Of a stretch of 64,000 nucleotides of DNA, positions 34,174 through 43,276 are shown in pieces. Within the stretch, counting starts at the first letter, position 1; each line of letters begins with the position of its first letter. Under the pieces are notes generated by a model. The model saw nothing but the letters and a program-made list of their open reading frames with translations, did not search any database and was not told the DNA's origin. Made by a program: the position numbers and the translations under genes. Origin of the DNA: Blastococcus carthaginiensis (GTDB lineage Bacteria > Actinomycetota > Actinomycetes > Mycobacteriales > Geodermatophilaceae); the NCBI RefSeq assembly GCF_030731085.1, contig NZ_JASNFN010000001.1, positions 310,001-374,000 of the forward strand, read 5' to 3'.

Positions 34174-36210
34174 GTGTCGACACCTGTGGGGGATCAGCCG
34201 ACGTGGGACGACGCGGGTGACCGCGACCTCCCCGGTCGCAAGCGCCGCGGGCGCACCCCGGAGGGCGGCGCCGCCGAGCCGGTGACGGTGGAGCAACTGC
34301 TCGCCCGGCAGGGCAACGACGTCGGTGGCCGACGGGCCGCCCGGCGCAGCGCCGCGCAGCCGGCCTCCCGCCGCGGCGCCGCGGCGCCCGACGCCCGCCG
34401 GACGGGGGCGGACGACCGCCGGGACGGTGCCCCGTCCCGGCCGGCCGACCGCGGCGAGCGAGCGCGGGGCGGTGCCGCGGACGATCCCGCCGTCCGGTCG
34501 GGGCTCCCACCGGTTCCCGGCGCCGCGCAAGCCGGGAACGTCCCGCGTGTCCAGCCCGGCCTCCCGCCGGTCCCCGGCGCCCGGCCGGGGTTCCCGCCCG
34601 TCCCCGCTGCCCAGCCGCGACCGCCTGCACGGACCGGTCCGGCCGGGACGCCGGCAGCGTGGGCGCCCGACGAACGGCCCTCCCGGCGCAGCGGCCCCAT
34701 CCCCCCGCTCCCCGGCCTGGCTGCGCCGCCCCCGTCGGGCGCCACCCGCCGTCGGGTGCCGGCCGGCCGCCCGCCGCGCAGCCCGGGCCGCAGGCGCCTG
34801 ATGCGTGCCGTCACGGCGCTGGCCGCCGTCGTGGGCGTCGTCGTCCTGTACCACCTGGCCCTCTACTTCTACGTCGACCAGCGCATCGACCGGGTCGACG
34901 CGCTGGCCCTCGACGGTCCGGAGATCCTCGCCCCCGACCTCCAGGACGCCGCAGAGACCTACCTGGTGGTCGGCACCGGGGTCCCCGGGCAGACCGGGGC
35001 GGACTCCGTGGCCACCCTCCTCGTCTCCGTCTCGGCCGAGGGTGACCGTGCGGCGCTGGTCAGCGTGCCTCCCACGGCCCTCGTGGACACCCCGATGTGC
35101 CGCACCCCCGAGGGCACCCTGCGCAACCCGGTCACCGAGGCGTTCGCGAGTTCGCTGCTCGACGGCGGGCCGGCGTGCATGGTGCGGGTGATCCAGCAGC
35201 TGTCCGGGCTCCGGGTCGACCACTACCTGGGCGTGGACCTCACCCGACTCCCGGGGATGGTCGACGCCCTGGGCGGCGTCCCCGTCTGCATCGTCCCCAC
35301 CGCAGCGACCGCGGCCGCGGCGACCCCGCCCGTGGCCGGCCCCTCGGAGCTCTCCGGCGACGCGGCGTCGGGCTTCCTGCAGCCGGACGACAGCGGCGTC
35401 GACGTCACCGGGGCGGCCGTCGCCGAGCGGGCGCAGCGCCTGCTCACCTCGACCCTGCGGGCGGCGATGTCCGCGGACACGCTGCTCGACCCCGTCACGC
35501 TGACGCGCTTCCTGTCCCGCGCGTCGGACGCGCTGACCGTCGACGACCAGACGACGCTGGGTGATCTGCGCGCGCTCGCCGGGACCCTCGGCGACCTCTC
35601 CGGCGACGCGGTGCAGCGCGCCGGGCTGCCGGTCGCGCAGGTGGGGTACGTACCGGCTGGAACCGACCGGGCGTACGTCGTCCTCGATGCGCCGGCCACC
35701 CGGTCGCTGTTCGACGAGGTCATCGACGGCGCCGGGGTGCCCGCCGAGCTCCTGGCCGTCCCGGACGCGGCGCCGGGCGTGGCCGAGCCGGAGCCGGCGC
35801 CCGAGCCGGTGGCGCCGTCCGTGCCCGAGCCGCTCACCGCGGCCCCCGGGGAGATCACCGTCGACGTGCTGAACGGCACCGCCACCACCGGCCTGGCCGC
35901 GACGGTGGCCGACGCCCTCCGCGGGCAGGGCTTCGGCATCGGCACGGTGGGGAACGAGCCCGGCGCCGTGAACGAGAGCGTCGTCCGGTACGGGCCGGCC
36001 GCGCTGGACCGGGCGCGCACCGTGGCCGCCGCCGTCCCCGGTGCGGTGCTGCAGCCCAGCGACGCGCTCGGCGACGCGGTGCAGCTGGTCATCGGCCCGG
36101 GCTACTCCACGGTCGTCCCGGTCGAGATCGGCGCCCCGGAACCCGTCCAGGTGGCGCCGGACACGGCAGCGGCCGCCCCCGAACCGGAGGCGGCCGCAGT
36201 CCGCTGCTAG
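34174..36210 (+). CDS. LCP-family protein with C-terminal LytR_C domain, catalytic Arg residues missing
   Basis: 678 residues. About 205 disordered Pro/Arg-rich cytosolic residues, one TM helix (MRAVTALAAVVGVVVLYHLAL), an LCP-like domain (TYLVVGTGV to VDALGGVPVCI), and a LytR_C domain (ITVDVLNGTATTGLAATVADAL). LCP enzymes attach glycopolymers to peptidoglycan. Here the usual RSDT is ADSV and the usual SIPRD is SVPPT, so conserved Arg residues are absent, while RVDHY is kept. It may be a non-catalytic relative. GTG at 34174 is chosen; GTGs at 34111 or 34186 are also possible. Confidence 0.75.
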   Translation: MSTPVGDQPTWDDAGDRDLPGRKRRGRTPEGGAAEPVTVEQLLARQGNDVGGRRAARRSAAQPASRRGAAAPDARRTGADDRRDGAPSRPADRGERARGGAADDPAVRSGLPPVPGAAQAGNVPRVQPGLPPVPGARPGFPPVPAAQPRPPARTGPAGTPAAWAPDERPSRRSGPIPPLPGLAAPPPSGATRRRVPAGRPPRSPGRRRLMRAVTALAAVVGVVVLYHLALYFYVDQRIDRVDALALDGPEILAPDLQDAAETYLVVGTGVPGQTGADSVATLLVSVSAEGDRAALVSVPPTALVDTPMCRTPEGTLRNPVTEAFASSLLDGGPACMVRVIQQLSGLRVDHYLGVDLTRLPGMVDALGGVPVCIVPTAATAAAATPPVAGPSELSGDAASGFLQPDDSGVDVTGAAVAERAQRLLTSTLRAAMSADTLLDPVTLTRFLSRASDALTVDDQTTLGDLRALAGTLGDLSGDAVQRAGLPVAQVGYVPAGTDRAYVVLDAPATRSLFDEVIDGAGVPAELLAVPDAAPGVAEPEPAPEPVAPSVPEPLTAAPGEITVDVLNGTATTGLAATVADALRGQGFGIGTVGNEPGAVNESVVRYGPAALDRARTVAAAVPGAVLQPSDALGDAVQLVIGPGYSTVVPVEIGAPEPVQVAPDTAAAAPEPEAAAVRC

Positions 36211-36299
36211 AGCCCCGCCTGCCGACGTCCGCCCTCAGCGGCCCACTCGGAAACAGTTGCGGGCCCGGCTCGCCGCCTGTCCGATGCCGTCCGAGGTCC

Positions 36300-36489
36300 T
36301 CACCGGCGTCGCGTCCCACGCCACCATGCGACGCACATGACCAGCGCGCCGACGAGTGCCAGCGGCCCGAAGAAGGTGTAGACCACTCGATCCTGGCCGT
36401 CGGCTGTGAGACCCCGGGACAGGAGGAAGCCCCCCGGCGACGACGCCCACGGTCACCCGCGCGGCGAGAGGACCCGGTAGCGGGGCCAC
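36300..36489 (-). pseudogene. small two-helix membrane protein gene interrupted by a +1 frameshift
   Basis: Minus-strand frame from GTG 36489 reads MAPLPGPLAARVTVGVVAGG, then needs a one-base shift in a run of six C (36430-36435, plus strand) to continue as FLLSRGLTADGQDRVVYTFF-GPLALVGALVMCVAWWRGTRRR and stop at 36300. The span is 190 bases, 63 codons plus one. Both pieces are hydrophobic and join into a plausible two-helix protein. It is either a real frameshift mutation or a sequencing error in the homopolymer. The rest of the 36211-36548 gap holds no other gene I can support. Confidence 0.5.
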
Positions 36490-36548
36490 GGGCGGTCACC
36501 ACACGGTGCGCCGCCGGGCGTCGACCGTGGTACCGGGTGGCGGGCTGA

Positions 36549-36627
36549 CGTCCTGGCTCAGCTGATTGGGTCCTGGCTCACGGTCGACGGTGAGCCAGGA
36601 CCCCTGATGACCAGGTCACCTGATCGT
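36549..36627 (-). repeat. dispersed convergent-gene hairpin repeat, copy B
   Basis: Inverted relative to copies A and C. Stem 36568-36581 (gggtcctggctcac) pairs perfectly with 36590-36603; an extra arm tcctggctca lies at 36551-36560; the palindrome-like gaccaggtcacctgatc is at 36609-36625. It lies between the LCP gene (plus) and pstB (minus), reaching the pstB stop codon. Confidence 0.85.
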
Positions 36628-37406
36628 CAGCCGAAGCGGCCGGAGATGTAGTCCTCGGTCGCCTTCTGGTCGGGGTTGCTGAAGATCTTCTCGGTCGGGT
36701 TGAACTCGATCAGCCGGCCCGGCTGCCCGACTCCGTTGAGGTTGAAGAAGCCGGTCTGCTCGCTGACGCGGGCCGCCTGCTGCATGTTGTGCGTGACGAT
36801 GACGATGGTGAACCGCTCCTTGAGCTCGGTCATCAGGTCCTCGATGGCGAGCGTGGAGATCGGGTCGAGCGCCGAGCAGGGCTCGTCCATGAGCAGCACG
36901 TCGGGCTCCACGGCGATGGCGCGGGCGATGCAGAGCCGCTGCTGCTGACCGCCGGAGAGCCCCGACCCCGGCCGGTCGAGGCGGTCCTTGACCTCTTCCC
37001 ACAGGTTGGCGCCCTTCAGCGAGCGCTCCACCAGGTCGTCCAGGTCGGACTTCTTCATCTTGACGCTGTTGAGCCGGAGCCCCGCGGCGACGTTCTCGTA
37101 GATCGACATCGTCGGGAACGGGTTCGGCCGCTGGAAGACCATGCCGATCTGGCGGCGCACGGTGACCGGGTCGGTGTCGGCGCCGTAGAGGTCCTGGCCG
37201 TCCATGACGACCTTGCCCTCCACGCGGGCGCCGGGGATCACCTCGTGCATCCGGTTGAGCGTGCGCAGGAAGGTGGACTTGCCGCAGCCGGACGGGCCGA
37301 TCAGTGCGGTGATGCTCCGGGGCTCGATCGAGACGTTGACGCCCTCGACCGCTCGGAAGCTGCCGTAGTAGATGTTGAGGTCGGAGACGTCGATGCGCTT
37401 GGCCAC
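36627..37406 (-). CDS. pstB: phosphate ABC transporter ATP-binding protein
   Basis: 259 residues. Walker A GPSGCGKSTFLRTLNRMHEV, signature LSGGQQQRLCIARAIA, Walker B VLLMDEPCSALDP and the switch His in VIVTHNMQQAARVSE. PstB powers high-affinity phosphate import through PstA and PstC. GTG at 37406 with GGAGGAAA upstream. Last gene of pstSCAB. Confidence 0.96.
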   Translation of the reverse strand: MAKRIDVSDLNIYYGSFRAVEGVNVSIEPRSITALIGPSGCGKSTFLRTLNRMHEVIPGARVEGKVVMDGQDLYGADTDPVTVRRQIGMVFQRPNPFPTMSIYENVAAGLRLNSVKMKKSDLDDLVERSLKGANLWEEVKDRLDRPGSGLSGGQQQRLCIARAIAVEPDVLLMDEPCSALDPISTLAIEDLMTELKERFTIVIVTHNMQQAARVSEQTGFFNLNGVGQPGRLIEFNPTEKIFSNPDQKATEDYISGRFG

Positions 37407-37431
37407 GGGGGTTTCCTCCGGGTCGGTCCGG

Positions 37432-38508
37432 TCAGCGACCGGTCTTGGGGGCGAAGAAGCGGCTGATCAGGCGGGCGACGACGTTCAGCCCCATGACCAG
37501 CATGATGAGCAGGAGCGCCGCCGTCCAGGCCCGGTCGATCGCGAACTCGGGCGGCACACCTGGCTGGGTGAGCTGGTAGTAGGCGTAGACGGGCAGCGTC
37601 GCCATGCGGCCGTCGAAGGGGTCGAAGTTGGTCGCGTTGGTGATGCCGACGGTGATCAGCAGCGGCGCGGTCTCGCCGATGACGCGGGCGATGGCGAGCG
37701 TGACGCCGGTGCCGATGCCGGCGATCGCGGTCGGGATGACGACCTTCGTGATCGTCCGCCACTTGGGCACCCCGAGGGCGTAGGAGGCCTCGCGCAGCTC
37801 GAGCGGGACGAGCTTGAGCACCTCCTCGGCCGACCGGACGACCACCGGGATCATCAGCACCGAGAGGGCGACCGCGCCCATGATCCCCAGGCGGATGCCC
37901 GGGCCGAAGATCAGCACGAAGAGCGCGTAGGCGAACAGGCCGGCGACGATCGAGGGGATGCCGGTCATCACGTCGACGAAGAAGGTGATGGCCCGCTTGA
38001 GCCGCCCCTGCGCGTACTCGACCAGGTAGATGGCGGTCATCAGGCCGATCGGCACCGAGATGAGCGTGGTGAGGCCGGTGATGATCAATGTGCCCATCAG
38101 GGCGTGGTAGGCGCCCCCGCCCTCGCCGATGATGCCGTACAGCGACGCGGTGAAGAACTCGGCGTCCAGCCGCTCGGCGCCGCGGCTGACGACCTCCCAG
38201 ATCAGCGCCACGAGGGGCACCATGGCGATGCCGAAGGCCGAGGTGACGATCGAGGTGACCGTCCGGTCGGCGGCCCGGCGCCGGCCTTCGCGCACCCGGG
38301 AGACGACGTAGACGGCGAGCGTGCCCAGCACCACGGTGTAGATGACGAACAGGGCGATGTTGAAGCCGCTCAGCAGGGCTGCGACCACGGCTGCGCCGGC
38401 GAACGCGGCCGTCGGCGCCCAACGCGGCAGCGTGCCCTCCATCCGCTGCTGCGGGGAGGTGGCGGCGCTGGCGCCGGACAGGGGGGTGGGCGGCGTCTGG
38501 ACGCTCAT
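37432..38508 (-). CDS. pstA: phosphate ABC transporter permease PstA
   Basis: 358 residues. An N-terminal extension with two helices is followed by the permease domain; the ATPase-coupling EAA loop is YALGVPKWRTITKVVIPTAI. Helices LIITGLTTLISVPIGLMTAI and GIPSIVAGLFAYAL are typical. ATG overlaps the pstC stop by one base (TGATG at 38506-38510), so the two permeases are translationally coupled. Confidence 0.94.
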   Translation of the reverse strand: MSVQTPPTPLSGASAATSPQQRMEGTLPRWAPTAAFAGAAVVAALLSGFNIALFVIYTVVLGTLAVYVVSRVREGRRRAADRTVTSIVTSAFGIAMVPLVALIWEVVSRGAERLDAEFFTASLYGIIGEGGGAYHALMGTLIITGLTTLISVPIGLMTAIYLVEYAQGRLKRAITFFVDVMTGIPSIVAGLFAYALFVLIFGPGIRLGIMGAVALSVLMIPVVVRSAEEVLKLVPLELREASYALGVPKWRTITKVVIPTAIAGIGTGVTLAIARVIGETAPLLITVGITNATNFDPFDGRMATLPVYAYYQLTQPGVPPEFAIDRAWTAALLLIMLVMGLNVVARLISRFFAPKTGR

Positions 38509-39458
38509 CAGTTGGCTCCGGAGAAGTCGGCCCGGCGGTTGACGATCCAGCGCGCCAGCATGTTCACGCCGAGGGTGATGAGGAACAGGGCGAGGCCGCT
38601 GGCGATCAGCGTGTTGACGTCGATGCCGGTGGACTCGGGGAACTCGAGCGCGACGTTGGCCGCGATGGTCGACGGGTTGCCGCTGCTGATCAGGTTGAAG
38701 GTGATGCCGCCGGAGACCGAGAGGATGATCGCCACGGCCATCGTCTCGCCCAGGGCGCGGCCCAGACCCAGCATCGAGCCGCCGATGATGCCGCTCTTGC
38801 CGTAGGGGATCACCGCCATCTTGATCATCTCCCAGCGGGTGGCGCCCAGGGCGAGCGCGGCCTCCTTGTGCAGCGTCGGCACCTGGAGGAACACCTCGCG
38901 GGAGATCGCGCTGATGATCGGCAGGATCATGATCGCCAGCACCACGCCGACGGTGAACATCGTCCGGCCGGTCGCGGAGGTCGGGCCGGCGAAGAGCGGG
39001 ATGAACCCGAGGTTCTCCTCGAGCCAGCGGTAGAACGGGAGCAGCTTGGGGGCGAGCCAGGTGATGCCCCAGAAGCCGTACACGATGCTCGGGATCGCGG
39101 CCAGCAGGTCGACGACGTAGCCCAGCCACAGGGCCATCCGCCGCGGCGCGTAGTGCGTGATGAACAGCGCGATCGCCACGGCCAGCGGGGTGGCGACGAC
39201 CAGCGCGATGGTGGCGGAGAGCAGCGTGCCGAACAGCAGCGGGGCGATGTAGGAGACCAGGCCCTCGTCGCCGGGGATCTCCTCGGCGGGAGCGGTGAGC
39301 GCCGGCAGCGCCTCGTACAGCAGGAAGGCGGTGACGCCGGCCAGGATGACGAGGATCAGGATGCCCGCGCCCCGGGCGGTGCTCGCGAAGATGCGGTCGC
39401 CGGGCCGGCGGGGCGGCTTGCTGGTGCTCTGGTCGGACGGGGTCCGGGTGGCTGTCAC
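38508..39458 (-). CDS. pstC: phosphate ABC transporter permease PstC
   Basis: 316 residues, six membrane helices. EAA loop ALALGATRWEMIKMAVIPYG and the helix LLAAIPSIVYGFWGI are diagnostic. Forms the membrane channel with PstA. It is 130 bases downstream of pstS; that gap holds a strong hairpin, which may lower pstCAB expression relative to pstS. Confidence 0.95.
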   Translation of the reverse strand: MTATRTPSDQSTSKPPRRPGDRIFASTARGAGILILVILAGVTAFLLYEALPALTAPAEEIPGDEGLVSYIAPLLFGTLLSATIALVVATPLAVAIALFITHYAPRRMALWLGYVVDLLAAIPSIVYGFWGITWLAPKLLPFYRWLEENLGFIPLFAGPTSATGRTMFTVGVVLAIMILPIISAISREVFLQVPTLHKEAALALGATRWEMIKMAVIPYGKSGIIGGSMLGLGRALGETMAVAIILSVSGGITFNLISSGNPSTIAANVALEFPESTGIDVNTLIASGLALFLITLGVNMLARWIVNRRADFSGAN

Positions 39459-39519
39459 CGCTGCTCCGGGAGGTCGGTGGGGGGAACTGCTGGGAACTTC
39501 CTACCCGTCGCCGGGCGGC

Positions 39520-39559
39520 GCAGCGGCCCGGGACGTCGGATGACGCTCCGGGCCGCTGC
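39520..39559 (-). terminator. intercistronic hairpin between pstS and pstC
   Basis: Arms gcagcggcccgg (39520-39531) and ccgggccgctgc (39548-39559) pair perfectly over 12 bp with a 16-base loop. Between pstS and pstCAB it could be a partial terminator or an mRNA-stabilising stem, giving more binding protein than permease. Confidence 0.7.
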
Positions 39560-39588
39560 CGTGTCGTGCGGTGTCACCGTGGGTCAGG

Positions 39589-40701
39589 TCACCCCGCGGA
39601 GATGGCGTCGATCGCCGACTGGGCCTGCTCGCGCAGCCCGTCGGAGATCGGCGCCGAGCCGGCGGCCTCGGCGGCCGCCTGCTGGCCCTCCTCGCTGACG
39701 ACGAAGGACATGAAGTCCGCCACCAGGTCGGCGGTCTCCTGGTCGTCGTACTGGATGCAGCCCACGTGGTAGCTGACCTGGACGATCGGGTAGTTGCCCG
39801 ACTCGGTGGTGTCGCGGCGGATGTCGATGGCGTAGTTGTACTCGCCCCCGCCCTCCACGCGCTCCGAGTTCTCCACCACAGCGGACGCGGCGTCGGGCGA
39901 CGGGGCGACGAAGTCGCCGCCGACACCGATGTTGGCGACGCCGAGGTCACCGGCCTGGCTGGGGTCGGCATAGCCGATCGCGCCGTTGCCGGCGCCGACC
40001 GCGCTCACCACGCCCGAGGTCCCCTGGGCGGCCTCGCCACCGGCGACCGGCCAGTCGCCGCTGACCTCGTAGGTCCAGACGTCAGGGGCGACCGCGGCCA
40101 GGTACTCCGCGAAGTTCTCGGTGGTGCCCGACTCATCGGACCGGTTCACGGGGGTGATCGGCAGGTCCGGCAGCGTCACGTCGGGGTTGGCCTCGGCGAT
40201 CGCCGGGTCGTTCCAGTTGGTGATCTGCTGGGCGAAGATCCCGGCGACGACCTCCGGCGGGAGGTTGAGCTCCTCGACGCCCTCGAGGTTGTAGACGACG
40301 GCGATCGGGGCGATGTAGTTGGGCAGCTGGAAGATCTCGCCGCCGGCGCAGCGCTCCTGGGCCCCGGCGAGCTCCTCCTCGTCCAGGTAGGCGTCCGTAC
40401 CGGCGAAGTCGGTGGCGCCCTCGATGAACTGCTCGCGGCCACCGCCCGAGCCGACCGGGTCGTAGTTGACGGTCACCTCGGGCTGGACACTCGAGTAGGC
40501 GGCGGTCCAGCCCTGCATCGCTGCCTGCTGGCTGCTGGCGCCCGCGCCGACGAGCGTGCCGCTCAGCTGGGTGCCGGAGCCGGTGTCGCTGCCGCTGCCG
40601 GTGTTCGCGGTCTCGTTGGAGGCAGCGCAGGCGGTGAGTGCGAGGGTGCTGGCGAGCGCAACGGACAGCGTGGTGGCGCGCGTCTTGGTGCTGAGCTTCA
40701 A
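39589..40701 (-). CDS. pstS: phosphate-binding lipoprotein
   Basis: 370 residues. Lipoprotein signal ending LALTACAASNE, then a Gly/Ser/Thr linker. Phosphate-site motifs are LVGAGASSQQAAMQGW, YDPVGSGGGREQF, DFAGTDAYL and NRSDESGTTENFAEYL. Captures phosphate outside the membrane for PstCAB. A PHO box lies about 100 bases upstream, so expression should rise in phosphate starvation through PhoP. Confidence 0.95.
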   Translation of the reverse strand: MKLSTKTRATTLSVALASTLALTACAASNETANTGSGSDTGSGTQLSGTLVGAGASSQQAAMQGWTAAYSSVQPEVTVNYDPVGSGGGREQFIEGATDFAGTDAYLDEEELAGAQERCAGGEIFQLPNYIAPIAVVYNLEGVEELNLPPEVVAGIFAQQITNWNDPAIAEANPDVTLPDLPITPVNRSDESGTTENFAEYLAAVAPDVWTYEVSGDWPVAGGEAAQGTSGVVSAVGAGNGAIGYADPSQAGDLGVANIGVGGDFVAPSPDAASAVVENSERVEGGGEYNYAIDIRRDTTESGNYPIVQVSYHVGCIQYDDQETADLVADFMSFVVSEEGQQAAAEAAGSAPISDGLREQAQSAIDAISAG

Positions 40702-40797
40702 CTCAGGGCCTCTCAGGTTCGCCCGGACCGTTTCCGGGCAGCGTGGGACCGACGAGGACGACGGTAGGGAGCCCAGGTGGCGGTCGACCCGTGTGCG

Positions 40798-40815
40798 GGT
40801 GAACGGATGGTGAAC
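40798..40815 (-). promoter_or_regulatory. PHO box (PhoP binding repeats) upstream of pstS
   Basis: On the minus strand two GTTCACC repeats occur 11 bases apart (plus-strand ggtgaac at 40798-40804 and 40809-40815). This matches the actinobacterial direct-repeat unit bound by PhoP. It is 97-114 bases upstream of the pstS ATG. Confidence 0.85.
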
Positions 40816-41086
40816 GACCTCTGAGGTCTTCGATGATCATGGGTGGTGCGGCTCACCCCGGATGACGGCATCCGGTCGGGTGCCCGGCCCGGGCTGGGTC
40901 CGCAGCGTGGGACGGGCATCCGCGGCGGCCCCGGAGGACCAGGGCCTGGTGGGTCGACGGCGCCTTCCTCGGGTGCCGGCATGCTCCGTCGAGGAGGCGG
41001 CACCGGGTCGGGCAGCGGCGCTACCGGATGCTCCGGGGCTGGTAGGCCTCAGCGACGGGGACGTCCCGGCCCCGAAGGGAACCCGA
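40816..41086. other. about 270-base gap with no supported gene
   Basis: Between the PHO box and the DUF-type gene ending at 41087. Plus-strand frames are Gly/Pro/Arg-rich with no ribosome site or known motif. The 3' end of the minus-strand 73-residue gene faces this gap, so transcription may read towards pstS. Confidence 0.4.
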
Positions 41087-41308
41087 TCAGCGCTTCCACG
41101 CCCGTTCGGACTGCTGCTCGTAGTCCTCGTATGCCTTGTGCAGGCCGAGCAGCACCTCGGCGGTCGTCTCCATCAGGGCCCGGGCCTGCGCGTCGTCGAC
41201 CTTGGCGACGTCCTCGCGAGCGTGGTCGGCGGTGTCGCGCAGCATGCGCTTGATCTTGATCGTGTGATGCCGTGGGTCGCTCTCGGGGAACTGCTGACGA
41301 TCGGTCAT
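41087..41308 (-). CDS. conserved small helical protein (73 aa), unknown function
   Basis: 73 residues from ATG 41308 with GGAGAG upstream. Charged, helical sequence: HTIKIKRMLRDTADHAREDVAKVDDAQARALMETTAEVL, rich in Lys/Asp/Glu, no membrane segment. Codon use and the ribosome site support a real gene. I do not recognise a family. Lies downstream of mshD on the same strand, with a 110-base gap. Confidence 0.65.
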   Translation of the reverse strand: MTDRQQFPESDPRHHTIKIKRMLRDTADHAREDVAKVDDAQARALMETTAEVLLGLHKAYEDYEQQSERAWKR

Positions 41309-41418
41309 CGATCTCTCCGCCCGGTAGCCGTCTCGGTTCCCGTCACCGTATGCCGATACCGGACGCCGACGCAGGGTCAGGCACCGACTCCGAGGACGGG
41401 CGATCCGACGTCCCGGCA

Positions 41419-42306
41419 TCAGGCCGTGGTGCGCCGCCAGGAGACGTCGACGGCGTAGCGGCGGAACCCCCGGCCCTCGTACAGCCGCACCGCCGCCGCG
41501 TTGTCCTCCTCGACGTAGAGCAGCACCTCGTCGAGGCCCTGCGCGCGCAGGTGCGCCAACCCCAGGTCGGTCAGCGCGCGCCCCAGTCGCAGCCCCTGGG
41601 CGGCCGGGTCGATCCCCAGCACGTACACCTCCCCGACCGGGGCGGGTCCGGCGTCCCCGGCGGGGTGGACCTTGGTCCAGTGGAAGCCGAGCAGGTCGCC
41701 CGAGCCGGGTTCGCCCCGCCAGGCCAGGAGGAATCCCTCGGGGTCGAACCACGGCTCGGCCTCGCGGCGCTCGAGGTCGGCGCGGGTCATCCGGCCCTGC
41801 TCGGGGTGCCAGTCGAAGGCGCGCGCGTTGACCCGCAGCCACGCCTCCTCGTCCCGGCCCGGCACGAACGGCACCACCCGGACGTCGCCCGGCAGCTCGG
41901 GCCGCGGGTCGGCGTCGAGACCGGCCAGGTCGCACCGCATCTGCAGGAGGACCCGCGCCCGCCGGAACCCGTGGGGTGCCAGCAGCTCGGCCGACCCGGG
42001 CAGGTCCCCGTGCGCCCAGATGCTCAGGGGCCGCTCACCGGCGGCAGCCAGCAGGCGGAGCAGCAGCGCGGTCCCGTGACCGCGGCGGCGCCGTCCGGGG
42101 TGCACCACCAGCTCGGCGGTCTCACCGTCGAGCCGGGCGTAGCCGGCCAGCGCGCCGTCCGCGTCCCGGACCGTGAGGTCCTGCCCGTCGGGCGAGCCGT
42201 GCCGGAGGCGCAGCTCGCCCTCCTCGGAGACCGGGCGCACGCCGTCGGCGGCGCCGGCGGCGCGGAGCAGGGCGAGGACGCCGGCGATGTCGCGTTCGTC
42301 GATCAC
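41419..42306 (-). CDS. mshD: mycothiol synthase (MshD)
   Basis: 295 residues with two GNAT domains. The N-terminal domain has ELVVHPGRRRRGHGTALL and the C-terminal domain VYVLGIDPAAQGLRLGRALTDLGL followed by VLLYVEEDNAAAVRLYEGRGF. MshD acetylates Cys-GlcN-Ins with acetyl-CoA, the last step of mycothiol synthesis. GTG at 42306 lies 7 bases past the regulator stop. Next to pst and glnR genes as in mycobacteria. Confidence 0.93.
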   Translation of the reverse strand: MIDERDIAGVLALLRAAGAADGVRPVSEEGELRLRHGSPDGQDLTVRDADGALAGYARLDGETAELVVHPGRRRRGHGTALLLRLLAAAGERPLSIWAHGDLPGSAELLAPHGFRRARVLLQMRCDLAGLDADPRPELPGDVRVVPFVPGRDEEAWLRVNARAFDWHPEQGRMTRADLERREAEPWFDPEGFLLAWRGEPGSGDLLGFHWTKVHPAGDAGPAPVGEVYVLGIDPAAQGLRLGRALTDLGLAHLRAQGLDEVLLYVEEDNAAAVRLYEGRGFRRYAVDVSWRRTTA

Positions 42307-42313
42307 CGGGCCA

Positions 42314-43069
42314 TCAGACCAGCTCGGCGCCCGCCCCGGCGTCGGCGGTGGCCGCACGGTCCTCGGCGGCGGTCCGCGCGGTCGCGTCGGCCACCTGCTG
42401 GTCGAGCTTGTAGCCGACGTTGCGCACGGTGCCGATGAGCGCCTCGTGCTCCGTGCCGAGCTTGGCCCGCAGCCGGCGCACGTGGACGTCGACGGTCCGG
42501 GTGCCGCCGAAGTAGTCGTAGCCCCAGATCTCCTGCAGGAGCTGGGCGCGGGAGAAGACCCGGCCCGGGTGCTGCGCCAGGTACTTCAGCAGCTCGAACT
42601 CCTTGTAGGTGAGGTCGAGCGGCCGGCCGCGCAGCCTGGCCGAGTAGCTGTGCTCGTCGATCACCAGCTCGCCGGCCCGGGTGAGCCCGCCGTCGCCGTT
42701 GTCGGCCGGGGTCGCGGCGGCCAACCGGCGGGAGGTCGCCCACTTCAGGCGGGCGTCCACCTCCGCGGGGCCCGCGGTGTCCAGCAGCACGTCGTCGACG
42801 CCCCAGTCCGCGGAGAGGGCGACCAGGCCGCCCTCGGAGAGGACGGCGACCAGCGCGGCGGCCACCCCGGTCGAGGAGAGCAGCCCGCACAGGGTGCGCG
42901 CCTGGATGAGGTCGTAGCGGGCGTCGACGAGGACGACCTCCCCGGAGTCGCCGCCCAGGAGGCTCGAGAGCTCGGGGGCCACGACGCGGACCTGGTGGCC
43001 GAGCAGCCCCAGGGCGGGCAGCACCTCGGTCGTCGCCTGGCGGGCGGCGGTCATGAGCACGAGTCGCAT
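42314..43069 (-). CDS. glnR: GlnR-type orphan winged-helix regulator
   Basis: 251 residues. The receiver-like domain lacks the usual N-terminal acidic pair (starts MRLVLMTAARQA) but keeps VVLVDARYDL, as in GlnR, which acts without a kinase. The effector is RPLDLTYKEFELLKYLAQHPG and GGTRTVDVHVRRLRAKLG. Near identity in these parts with mycobacterial Rv0818, as I recall it, supports nitrogen regulator GlnR. It precedes mshD by 7 bases. A TATCCT hexamer (complement of 43142-43147) may be its -10 box. Confidence 0.85.
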   Translation of the reverse strand: MRLVLMTAARQATTEVLPALGLLGHQVRVVAPELSSLLGGDSGEVVLVDARYDLIQARTLCGLLSSTGVAAALVAVLSEGGLVALSADWGVDDVLLDTAGPAEVDARLKWATSRRLAAATPADNGDGGLTRAGELVIDEHSYSARLRGRPLDLTYKEFELLKYLAQHPGRVFSRAQLLQEIWGYDYFGGTRTVDVHVRRLRAKLGTEHEALIGTVRNVGYKLDQQVADATARTAAEDRAATADAGAGAELV

Positions 43070-43276
43070 GTCGTCTCCTCAGGGGTCCGGGGCCGGCGGG
43101 TGCCGACCGGACCTGCGACGCCGCTGTCGAGGTGAGAGGGCAGGATAGCGGAGCGGCCGGCTCCGGGCCGGACGCGTCCTGCATCCGCCGCGCTCCGGCG
43201 CCGGACACGCCGAGCCCGGAGCGGGCGCTCCGCTCGTCGAGCGGATCGGACGCCGGGCTTCTGAGACGATCGGGCG

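Noticed and set aside
40843..41253. Gly/Pro-rich plus-strand frame in the gap after the PHO box
   Set aside because: Low-complexity product typical of non-coding GC-rich DNA, no start signal, and overlap with the better-supported 41087-41308 gene.
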